Shown piece after piece: positions 1 to 5,914 of a stretch of DNA of 9,821 bases (position 1 is its first letter; every line of letters begins with the position of its first letter). The stretch spans positions 1-9,821 of the forward strand of contig CALMWO010000603.1 of NCBI GenBank assembly GCA_937873805.1, written 5' to 3'. The notes below the pieces were generated by a model, which saw only the letters and a list, made by a program, of their open reading frames with translations, ran no database searches and had not been told where the DNA came from. The translations under genes and the position numbers were made by a program. The DNA is from an uncultured Hyphomonadaceae bacterium (GTDB taxonomy: Bacteria > Pseudomonadota > Alphaproteobacteria > Caulobacterales > Hyphomonadaceae).

Positions 1-1078
1 GGGCGACGATGGCGGTCTTGCGCATCCGGCCGCCGTTGCGCTCGACACGGTCCTTGAACCAGAGTGTAAGCGCCGAGCCCGGTTGATGGCGCGTCCACAG
101 CCAGGCGACCTGTATCATCGTCGTGCGTAGCCGGGGATTGCCAGCCTTCGAGACGCCCTGTTCGTGATCGATCGATCCGCTTTTCCACGGCGTCGGCGCC
201 AAGCCAGCATAAGCCGCGACCTGCCTCCGGTTGTCGAAGTGGCGGTACAGCGCTTCAGACCATAACAGGGTGGCGATCTGGGGGCCGATCCCCTTCAACC
301 GGCCGAGCATCACGGCAGGAACTGTCGGGGTAGCCTCTTCCTGTTCGAGGAGCAGATCGCGATCTACCTCAACCGCCTTGAGCTGGGCGATGATCAGCTC
401 GATGCGATCCAGCTCCCGGCTGATCTGCGCCTTCATACGTTCCGGAAGCGGACGGCCGTCGCCGGTCTGAAGGACTTCAAGCCGGGCGCGACGGTCGCGG
501 AGAAGCGGGTTGTAGTTGAAGACGCCCTGCGTGCAGAGAAGTCCCTTGATCCGGTTGGTATGGCCGATCCGCTCGGTGAGGAGGGCCTTGCGCTCACGGC
601 AGATGCGACGGCGGTCTTCCTGGTTTGGCGTCGGCACGCGGACCATTGAGCACACGCGCGGCTCGCCGCGCTTGTAGGCGAGCAGCGTTCGAACCAGCGT
701 CTCGCCGTCGATGCGATCGGTCTTGGCTTGCCGCCGGCGGCGCGAGGTGAGAATCGAGGCTGCGTCAACGACATGGCTCTCCACACCTTCACTCTCAAGA
801 ACACGGTGGATCCAGAACCCGTCCAGCCCGGCCTCCTGTATGACGATAATCGGGAACGCACGCCCTGTCCGGGCAGTCGCTTTCTGCCTGAGAAGCGTGA
901 GACGAGCCAGTAATGCGCCGGCGTCACCAGCCGGGATAGAATGCTTGGACAGCTTTTCTCCAACACCGGGCGACAGGGACGTGATCAGCCAAGTCGAGCG
1001 GCTGAGTTCAAGCGAGACAAAGAGGGCGCCTAGATCGGTACGGATGGCGCTCTGGTCGGGTCGATGATCATTCTGCAT
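1..1078 (-). CDS. IS110-family transposase (DEDD recombinase), 3' end outside window
   Basis: The frame is open from ATG (complement of 1076-1078) to the window edge, 359 codons, against a usual 340-430 for the family. GGAG (complement of 1086-1089) lies 7 nt before the start. The N-terminal RuvC-like part shows LFVSLELS (acid at E24), IIVIQEAGLDG (E82) and AKTDRIDGE (D121, D124), which align with the DEDD tetrad of IS110/Piv recombinases; the first acid is Glu instead of the common Asp. The C-terminal Transposase_20-like part shows LKGIGPQIATLLWSE, RQVAAYAGLAPTPWKSGS and SKAGNPRLRTT at roughly residues 270-330, including the Ser expected of the nucleophile domain. The enzyme moves the IS by site-specific recombination, guided in characterised members by a bridge RNA from the element's non-coding end. 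Family is certain; activity is not known. Confidence 0.93.
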   Translation of the reverse strand, partial: MQNDHRPDQSAIRTDLGALFVSLELSRSTWLITSLSPGVGEKLSKHSIPAGDAGALLARLTLLRQKATARTGRAFPIIVIQEAGLDGFWIHRVLESEGVESHVVDAASILTSRRRRQAKTDRIDGETLVRTLLAYKRGEPRVCSMVRVPTPNQEDRRRICRERKALLTERIGHTNRIKGLLCTQGVFNYNPLLRDRRARLEVLQTGDGRPLPERMKAQISRELDRIELIIAQLKAVEVDRDLLLEQEEATPTVPAVMLGRLKGIGPQIATLLWSEALYRHFDNRRQVAAYAGLAPTPWKSGSIDHEQGVSKAGNPRLRTTMIQVAWLWTRHQPGSALTLWFKDRVERNGGRMRKTAIVA

Positions 1079-1270
1079 CAGTCAGCTCCAGTGGGGTTGA
1101 GTGGGCAAGAGCCGCACTCTGCCGGGAGCCGAGCGGAGCGCTAACCCGCCCCATGGGATCTTCATTCTGTTTGGCCGCCCTGACGGTCGGCGGGTGCGGA
1201 TCTGTCTCTGCAAGTCGTCTCTTGGCTCGTGCAGGAGGGGAATTGGTTGCTCAGGTCATTGCAGTGTGCC
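1079..1270 (-). ncRNA. Candidate IS110 bridge RNA / leader of the transposase gene
   Basis: About 190 bases ahead of the transposase hold no credible gene. In the IS110 subgroup the bridge RNA comes from exactly this position, on the transposase strand. Two hairpins are visible. At 1104-1123, GGC and AGAG pair with CTCT and GCC, with one bulged base (1107) and a 5-base loop. At 1174-1191, a GCCG/CGGC stem with one mismatch closes on CC/GG and a TGAC loop. I could not identify the target- and donor-binding loops, because that needs the IS ends and the flanking target. If this copy is of IS1111 type, the RNA would instead lie downstream of the transposase, outside the window. The call rests on position plus hairpins. 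Confidence 0.3.
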
Positions 1271-1404
1271 GGGCGTGATGGACCGCCTCAAGGGACGACG
1301 AGGCCCCACCATTTTTTTGGCGGAAGAGCCAAAAAAATCGTGACCCCCATCGCCGCTGCGCGGTCGCGCCTTAGCGCGATCCCTTGACCCGCTCCATCAC
1401 GCCC
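1271..1404. repeat. 134-bp composite palindrome with nested hairpins
   Basis: The outer arms 1271-1295 and 1380-1404 are inverted copies matching at 22 of 25 positions; both begin GGGCGTGATGGA from the outside. Inside them, 1311-1321 (ATTTTTTTGGC) pairs perfectly with 1328-1338 (GCCAAAAAAAT) across a 6-base loop, GGAAGA. A second inner hairpin at 1362-1381 pairs GGTCGCGC with GCGCGATC around CTTA. The T-run precedes and the A-run follows the short GC core, which is the opposite of an intrinsic terminator, and it reads the same on both strands. The structure lies 37 bp ahead of the small gene at 1442. It could be a regulatory leader, a protein-binding array, or a miniature mobile or transfer-related repeat. 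The structure is plain; its function is unknown. Confidence 0.7.
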
Positions 1405-1441
1405 GCCCGCCGACATCGTCCTTCAAACACAGGAGACGACG

Positions 1442-1603
1442 ATGTTCACGAAGACCTTCACGATCGAGCGCCACATCGAGGAGCTGCGCGCCGAACTGCG
1501 GACGACGACTGACGCCGAGGAGGCCCGCGAGATCCAGGCTGAGCTGGCGGCCATGCTGGACCTTACCGGCGATCTCGACCGGGTAAATGAGGCGATGATC
1601 TGA
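1442..1603 (+). CDS. Small acidic helical protein, 53 aa, unknown function
   Basis: ATG at 1442 is preceded by AGGAGA (1431-1436) at good Shine-Dalgarno spacing, and the frame closes with TGA at 1601-1603. The protein begins MFTKTFTIERHIEEL and is rich in Glu, Ala and Leu. It looks like two amphipathic helices (about residues 8-22 and 24-40) followed by a short acidic end, with no membrane segment, signal peptide or cysteine. A strong ribosome site, a hairpin just after the stop, and codon use like the neighbours support a real gene. It lies between the composite palindrome and the relaxase leader, so it may be an accessory or regulatory protein of the mobile element. I do not recognise the family. 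An antisense frame across this region is longer but lacks these signals. Confidence 0.65.
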   Translation: MFTKTFTIERHIEELRAELRTTTDAEEAREIQAELAAMLDLTGDLDRVNEAMI

Positions 1604-1612
1604 GGCGGCCAG

Positions 1613-1640
1613 CGAGAGCGGCCTATGTCGCTCTCGTCTC
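1613..1640 (+). terminator. Possible terminator after the small gene
   Basis: A perfect 8-bp stem, CGAGAGCG (1613-1620) with CGCTCTCG (1629-1636), closes on an 8-base loop 9 nt after the stop codon of the small gene. Only a short, interrupted pyrimidine run (TCTC, then ATTC) follows, so it may end transcription weakly, or simply protect the 3' end of the message. Confidence 0.4.
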
Positions 1641-1836
1641 ATTCGATCTCCGTGATCCGCAGGTGCGATGACGTTCGACGAGCAGTCTCTGTTGCGTGAG
1701 GTCTGAAGCGCGGTGAAGCAGGAGACGGTCGTGGAGGGGTGGGTGCGGTGGAATGCAAGATTAAGGTAGAGCGGCGGTGTGGACGCCCACCGCCTTGTCT
1801 GCACATAGGAATATCCGCCTCTAACCCCCAGGACGT
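1641..1836. other. Gene-free leader of the relaxase gene; candidate oriT region
   Basis: No credible gene lies between the small gene and the relaxase. This part has locally lower GC (around 1750-1770) and a hairpin at 1773-1794, GGCGGTG pairing with CACCGCC over an 8-base loop. Origins of transfer normally sit next to their relaxase gene and carry inverted repeats beside the nick site, so this is the best oriT candidate in the window. I cannot point to a nick site: no sequence here clearly matches an oriT core that I know. The call rests on position and the hairpin alone. Confidence 0.25.
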
Positions 1837-1880
1837 TTGCGGCGGATCCGCCGCAATTTCTCGAACCGATTGCAAGCTGT
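1837..1880 (+). promoter_or_regulatory. Palindrome + GATTG-N4-CTGT module ahead of the relaxase
   Basis: TTGCGGCGGATCCGCCGCAA (1837-1856) is a perfect 20-bp palindrome. Eleven bases later comes GATTG (1868-1872), then four bases and CTGT (1877-1880). The same parts at the same spacings recur at 3979-4021 ahead of the excisionase-like gene. The distance from GATTG to the first ATG is also nearly equal (28 and 30 bases). This suggests an operator with a promoter or other binding element shared by the two genes. TTGCAA at 1870-1875 could be a -35 box, but I see no convincing -10. Confidence 0.5.
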
Positions 1881-1913
1881 CGACACGCGTCTTGGATGCG
1901 CGATGCTGAGGCC

Positions 1914-3935
1914 ATGCAGCGTGACGAAAATGAATTCCAAATCCGGATCGGACGTTCAGCGCGCGACGCTCGTCCTGCACTGAAGCAGGTGCGCGCGGCT
2001 GCGCGACGTGCGCCACCATCCAAGCCGAAAAGCAGCGCACCTGCCGCACAGTCCCCAGTGCGCGCGCACTTCGCAAAGGGGTCGGCATCACGCGCGCGAC
2101 CGGTCCGCGTTACTCAGCGCCGCGTCGTGGTGAAGGCCAGGTTCGTGGCCCATGTCGCAGGGCAGGCCAAGACGCTCCGAGCCCATGTCGCCTACCTCGG
2201 CCGGGAGGGTGCCGCGCGGCAGAACCAGCCTGAGGTCGGCGATCAGCGGGAGCCTTCGCGTAGCCAGGAGCGGTCATCTGAACAGCATATTGATGCAACG
2301 ATCGGATACCTGTCGCGCGAGCGACAAGGCGGCGATGAGCGCTTCTACGACCAGTCCCGCAACTCGCTCGATGCGAGAGACGCAACGCAAGGCTGGCATG
2401 CGGACAAGCGTCACTTCCGCCTCATCATCAGCGCCGAGGATGGCACCGATCTCGGCGAACTCCGCCCGTTCATCCGTGAGACGATGGCGCGCCTCGAGCG
2501 CCATGTCGGAACCCGCCTCCAATGGCTGGCGGTGGACCACTGGGACACCGACAATCCGCACACCCATGTCCTCGTCCGGGGGATCCGCGCCGACGGGAAA
2601 GACCTGATCATCCCAGGCAAGGTGCTATCGGTCGCGATCCGAGAAGATGCGCAGGAGATCGCAACCCGGATCCTGGGGCCGAGGCCGGCGCTGGAGCTCC
2701 AGCGGATGCGCGACCGGGATATCGGGGCCCGCGCATTCACCCGGCTCGACCGGGAGCTCATCGCCCTCGACGGTCCGGGCGGCCTTGGCAGCTCATTCCG
2801 ACACACCGACCTACCGCGCCGCCTCGACACGCTGTCAGGGTGGGGACTTGCCGCTGTCGGTCCGGATGGCAGCTGGCGCCTTGCCTCGGACCTGCCAGCC
2901 CAGCTCAGTCAGATGGCGGACAGCGACGAAGTCGCGCGCATCGTCGCCCGTCAGGGACGCGCCTTCACCGGCATGCCGGTTCTGGCTGCTGATGTGACCC
3001 GCCAGGAATCCGGACGGCTTGTCGGCCTATCGCATTCCGATGACGGGGCAGACAATCTTATCGCCATCATCGAGAATGGCCGCGGAGAGCTTCGCTATAC
3101 CCGTTTCCGGGAACCCGGCGCGGCTGCGGTTCTGGAGGACACCCTAAAAGGCGCGCTGATTGCCTTCGAGCCCCAGGAGGCCCGCACCGGCCCGTCAGAC
3201 GAGGCCGTGGCGCGCGTCGCCCGCCTCAATCGCGGCCTCTACTCGGCTGACATCCACGCCCGGATGGAAGCAAACGTCCCCGACGGTCTTGTCGCCGCCA
3301 ACATCAGGCGGCTGGAGGCCATGCGCCGGGCAGGCCTGATCTCTCGGGGCAGGGACGGCATCTTCGACATCGCTCCTGACCATCTCGATCGTGTGCTGAC
3401 CTATGAGCGCGCGCGTCTCGTCCGTGCCCCGATGGCCCCGCGTGTGCTTAGCTACATGCCGCTCGCCAACCAGATCGCCGCGGCCGGACCGACGCATCTC
3501 GACCGTGCCCTCGCGGGTCAGGAATCCTCACCTGATGGCGCCGGCCATCTGGCGCGGGAGTTTGAAGCCGCGCTTCGACAACGGCGTCTGTTCCTGATCG
3601 AGCAAGGCTGGATGGGGGCGGCGGACAAGATGCTGCCGCGACAGGCGCTTGAAGACATGAAAGCGCACGAGCTTCGAACGACAGCAAAGATCCTGTCCAG
3701 CGAGGTTGGCATGCCAGTGACGCTGGGCTCGGGAACCGTGTCGGGGGTCTACACCCGCCGCATCGACCTGGCGCAGGGAAGGGTGGCCCTCATCGTCGGG
3801 GATCAAACCTCGCAGCTCGTACCGTGGCGTCCGGCGCTGGAACGGTTTGCGGGTCAGAACGTGGTCGGCGTTCAACGCGGTCGATCGATCTCGTGGAGCC
3901 TCCAGCGCGGAAGAGGGCTCGGACTCGGAATCTGA
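1914..3935 (+). CDS. rlxS: Relaxase/mobilization nuclease of the RlxS (DUF3363) type
   Basis: This relaxase would nick oriT, stay covalently bound to the 5' end and lead the strand into a recipient. Numbered from ATG 1914 (673 aa): a basic N-terminal tail; RAHVAYLGREG with Y94, the likely nucleophile; KRHFRLIIS (H167); and the metal-binding three-histidine motif VDHWDTDNPHTHVLVRG with H209, H216 and H218. About 300-350 resembles the DUF3363-type C-terminal part, and helical segments follow to the end. The length suits the family. I chose 1914 because MQRDENEFQIRIGR aligns with the usual RlxS start as I recall it. ATG 1896 is in frame, adds six residues, and neither has a good ribosome site. 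The segment between Y94 and H167 is long and holds a second YLSRER motif (Y132). The excisionase-like gene follows after 139 bp. Confidence 0.88.
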   Translation: MQRDENEFQIRIGRSARDARPALKQVRAAARRAPPSKPKSSAPAAQSPVRAHFAKGSASRARPVRVTQRRVVVKARFVAHVAGQAKTLRAHVAYLGREGAARQNQPEVGDQREPSRSQERSSEQHIDATIGYLSRERQGGDERFYDQSRNSLDARDATQGWHADKRHFRLIISAEDGTDLGELRPFIRETMARLERHVGTRLQWLAVDHWDTDNPHTHVLVRGIRADGKDLIIPGKVLSVAIREDAQEIATRILGPRPALELQRMRDRDIGARAFTRLDRELIALDGPGGLGSSFRHTDLPRRLDTLSGWGLAAVGPDGSWRLASDLPAQLSQMADSDEVARIVARQGRAFTGMPVLAADVTRQESGRLVGLSHSDDGADNLIAIIENGRGELRYTRFREPGAAAVLEDTLKGALIAFEPQEARTGPSDEAVARVARLNRGLYSADIHARMEANVPDGLVAANIRRLEAMRRAGLISRGRDGIFDIAPDHLDRVLTYERARLVRAPMAPRVLSYMPLANQIAAAGPTHLDRALAGQESSPDGAGHLAREFEAALRQRRLFLIEQGWMGAADKMLPRQALEDMKAHELRTTAKILSSEVGMPVTLGSGTVSGVYTRRIDLAQGRVALIVGDQTSQLVPWRPALERFAGQNVVGVQRGRSISWSLQRGRGLGLGI

Positions 3936-3978
3936 TGTGATGCGTGATCAAGACCTCGCTTGCAGGCGCATCGCCTCG

Positions 3979-4021
3979 TGCGGCGGTTCCGCCGCAAATA
4001 CAACGATGGATTGTCTCCTGT
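3979..4021 (+). promoter_or_regulatory. Second copy of the palindrome + GATTG-N4-CTGT module
   Basis: TGCGGCGG (3979-3986) and CCGCCGCA (3989-3996) form a perfect 8-bp inverted repeat around TT. GATTG (4009-4013) follows 11 bases after the CCGCCGCAA block, and CTGT is at 4018-4021, matching the module at 1837-1880. Outside these blocks the two copies differ, which argues for selection on the motifs and against a recent duplication. It lies 54 bp before the chosen start of the excisionase-like gene and 18 bp before an upstream in-frame ATG (4039). The inverted repeat could also act as a hairpin after the relaxase gene, but no T-run follows. Confidence 0.5.
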
Positions 4022-4074
4022 GGAAAACGCACCGCGAGATGATTTTCTCAGAGGGTTCTCAACAGGGATCGACA

Positions 4075-4449
4075 ATGCCGAGTGCCTCAATCCGTCCGCT
4101 GGACGATGAATGGTGGACCACCGCGATGGTCTGCTCCTACCTCAAGCTGAAGCGGCGCGCGTTGTGGGACATCCGTCGCGATCCGGCGAAGGCATTTCCA
4201 GCGGCTGTGAAACCCGGCGGCAAGGTCAACCTGTTCCGCGCCGAAGACGTGCGTGTGTGGGTCGCGAAACGTCGACCGTACCACCTGCCGCCGCCGCAGG
4301 CGACGGTCGCTCCGCCAGCAAAGCCGCAGATCGTCGCGAAGCCGCAGGTCAAGGCTCCTCCCATCATCATGGCGCCCGAGCCGGTTGTTAAGCCTGTTCA
4401 GCGGAAACGAGCTCCGGCTGCGGATGAGCGTCAGCTCGGGCTTTTCTAG
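4075..4449 (+). CDS. AlpA/excisionase-like HTH protein with C-terminal QLGLF
   Basis: The product has 124 aa. Residues about 13-66 form a MerR/AlpA-type winged-helix unit: WWTTAMVCSYLKLKRRALWD is the helix-turn-helix, and VNLFRAEDVRVWVAKR the closing strand and helix. Small proteins like this next to an integrase often act as recombination directionality factors or regulators of int, which is the inferred role. Residues 67-117 are a Pro/Lys/Ala-rich, probably disordered tail. The last five residues are QLGLF, a match to the bacterial sliding-clamp binding consensus. ATG 4075 has AGGGA upstream. ATG 4039 is in frame but has a weak ribosome site, and the far upstream open frame runs back over the relaxase end. 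Its last 62 bases overlap the convergent integrase gene. Confidence 0.8.
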   Translation: MPSASIRPLDDEWWTTAMVCSYLKLKRRALWDIRRDPAKAFPAAVKPGGKVNLFRAEDVRVWVAKRRPYHLPPPQATVAPPAKPQIVAKPQVKAPPIIMAPEPVVKPVQRKRAPAADERQLGLF

Positions 4450-5680
4450 TTCCACGGGTTTTCGCGGCACTCGGCTCCGCGAGAAGTTCGGACGCCCAGA
4501 GTTGCAGCGCAGCGCGCTTTTCCTCGATGTAGCGGTAGCGGTTGTAGACGCCTTTGACGCCGCCGATCCGGTGCCCAAGCACACGCTCAACCACGATCTC
4601 GTCGACGCCCAGACGCGCCATGTGGGTGGCAGCAGTGCGACGGAGGTCATGGATCGTCCAACGGTCGATCTTGCGGCCGAGACGAGCCTCGGCCCCTTCA
4701 CGGATCCGCGCGAGCGCCGCTGGCGTCGCCGTCCAGACCGGTCTTTTTCCGCCATTCGAGGTGATCAGATACGGCCCTCGCGGCGGTTTCGGGATGCGTT
4801 CGACAATCTCCATCGCTTCGGGGATCAAGGGGATGATGGTGGGATCGCCGGTCTTGTAGGCCTCGCCAGGGATATCGAGACACGCATTGGCGCGATCCAG
4901 CCAGCCCACCTGCGCGTTGCCGATCTCCCGTAACCGGGCGCCCGTAAGCATCAGTAAGCAGATGAGCGAGCCGGACGGGTAGGGCTCCGTCTGGGCCGCC
5001 TTCCAGGCGGCGCGGGCTTCATCGAGGCTGAGAACGCGCTCCCGCGGCTTCGATTTGACCGGTGAGCGAACGCCGCTGACCGGGTTGAAGTCGACATGTT
5101 CCCGTTCCAGAGCCCAGTTGAAGAAGACCGAAAGCCATTTCCGGGTGTCCATCGTCGCGGTTGGCGTCGCGCGCTTCTTGAGGTCATCGAGCAGGGCGAT
5201 GACATCCCGGCGCGTTACCTGCTTCGGGGCATAGTCGCCGAACCGCGGGTTCACGTAGTCCCGCATGATCCATTCGGCCTTGCCGGCGCTCTGAAGGCGG
5301 CCGCGGCAATGGTGTTCGAGGAAAGATTCGGACAGTTCGGCGATGGTCCCACGCCGCACGGTCGCGGCGCTCTCGAGCCGTTCGATCGGATTGATGCCGT
5401 TGTCGGCGTCGGCCAGCATGGTGGCGGCCTGGGCTCGCGCCTTGAGCAGGGAGATGGCCGGATATTCGCCGAGCGTGATCCGATAGAACTTGCGGCCGGC
5501 AAGCTTCTTGCCGCGTTCGGTGACGCCGCCGCGTCCCTTCACGGTGTAGCGGAGCGTCCAGGTCGGCCGGCCGCGTGGGCCCACGCGAAGCAGGAGCCCG
5601 GAGATCGTCCCGTCGTTCAGTTCAATTCGCTCCGCCGGTGGCGACGAATAGAGGGATTTCAGTTTTGCGTCCGTGAGCAT
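4388..5680 (-). CDS. int: P4-type tyrosine integrase of the mobile element
   Basis: The integrase (430 aa) inserts and excises the element at the tRNA-Gly site. Residues 1-100 match the DUF4102-type arm-binding domain (LNDGTISGLLLRVGPRG, YRITLGEYPAISLLKAR). About 112-205 is the SAM-like core-binding domain. The catalytic domain shows R249 in TGARLREIG, K276 in YKTGDP, H344 and R347 in HDLRRT, H370 in LGHRIGG, and the nucleophile Y379 in VYNRY, so the active site is complete. A TAG at complement 5699-5701 in the same frame leaves ATG 5680 as the only start, yet it has no Shine-Dalgarno sequence: the bases before it are part of a repeated GTGTGCCCCAAT element. The gene faces away from attR, and its 3' end overlaps the convergent HTH gene. 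Confidence 0.95.
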   Translation of the reverse strand: MLTDAKLKSLYSSPPAERIELNDGTISGLLLRVGPRGRPTWTLRYTVKGRGGVTERGKKLAGRKFYRITLGEYPAISLLKARAQAATMLADADNGINPIERLESAATVRRGTIAELSESFLEHHCRGRLQSAGKAEWIMRDYVNPRFGDYAPKQVTRRDVIALLDDLKKRATPTATMDTRKWLSVFFNWALEREHVDFNPVSGVRSPVKSKPRERVLSLDEARAAWKAAQTEPYPSGSLICLLMLTGARLREIGNAQVGWLDRANACLDIPGEAYKTGDPTIIPLIPEAMEIVERIPKPPRGPYLITSNGGKRPVWTATPAALARIREGAEARLGRKIDRWTIHDLRRTAATHMARLGVDEIVVERVLGHRIGGVKGVYNRYRYIEEKRAALQLWASELLAEPSAAKTRGTRKARADAHPQPELVSAEQA

Positions 5681-5771
5681 TGGGGCACACCAGCTTGGCT
5701 AGGCGCCCTGCCGAAACCGACAGCAGAACGCGTTCAAGTCGCAGGTCTAGCTGGGTGGAATTGGGGCACAC
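5679..5771. repeat. Direct repeats ATTGGGGCACAC, likely integrase arm sites
   Basis: Two identical 12-bp copies lie at 5679-5690 and 5760-5771, start-to-start 81 bp. The first covers the integrase start codon and the position of its ribosome site. Short direct repeats between int and att are typical arm-type sites bound by the N-terminal domain of P4-type integrases. Binding at the first copy would also shut off int expression. The role is inferred. Confidence 0.5.
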
Positions 5772-5914
5772 AATGGGGCTGCACCGACCAAAACCGATTA
5801 GAAAAACAAAAGAACTCATCTGCACACAAAAACTCATCAAGCGCTTTTGCTACAAAGCGAATTGTCGAATTCATCGACACGCTTCCGACTTTAGACAACC
5901 TAACGGATCGGGTA
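5772..5914. promoter_or_regulatory. A+T-richer att leader between integrase and attR
   Basis: This gene-free stretch is clearly richer in A and T than its surroundings, as is common beside integrase sites and for host bending factors such as IHF. AACTCATC occurs twice (5813-5820 and 5831-5838, 18 bp apart) in similar A-rich contexts and may be a second class of binding site. The int promoter probably lies here or around 5700-5760 on the minus strand, but I cannot place -35 and -10 boxes with confidence. Confidence 0.35.

Larger units (their letters stand above)
1..1270 (-). mobile_element. IS110-family insertion sequence, 5' part only
   Basis: This stretch holds an IS110-type transposase gene that leaves the window on the left, plus its upstream leader. 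The outer boundary near 1270 is a guess: IS110 elements usually lack terminal inverted repeats and make no target duplication, so the end cannot be read from one copy. I stop it where the unrelated composite palindrome of the mobile element begins, and that palindrome is intact, so the IS inserted beside it and not in it. The element lies at or within the inner part of the tRNA-Gly-integrated element, so it may have split or ended that element. A second copy elsewhere in the genome, or an empty site, would fix the ends. Confidence 0.7.

Noticed and set aside
433..966. 177-codon frame on the minus strand
   Set aside because: It is out of frame with, and inside, the IS110 transposase gene, whose own frame carries all the family motifs.
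1311..1338. Intrinsic terminator
   Set aside because: The T-run comes before and the A-run after the stem core on both strands, opposite to a terminator.
1101..1343. 80-codon plus-strand frame
   Set aside because: It has no ribosome site and no recognisable domain. It is antisense to the IS leader and runs through the palindromic hairpin.
1397..2023. 208-codon minus-strand frame over the relaxase leader
   Set aside because: It is antisense to the small gene, the palindrome and the relaxase start, with odd composition and no motif, as is common in GC-rich DNA.
3847..4074. Upstream extension of the excisionase-like gene
   Set aside because: It would overlap the relaxase end by 89 bp and add non-homologous residues. 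ATG 4075 has AGGGA ahead of it and starts just before the HTH unit.
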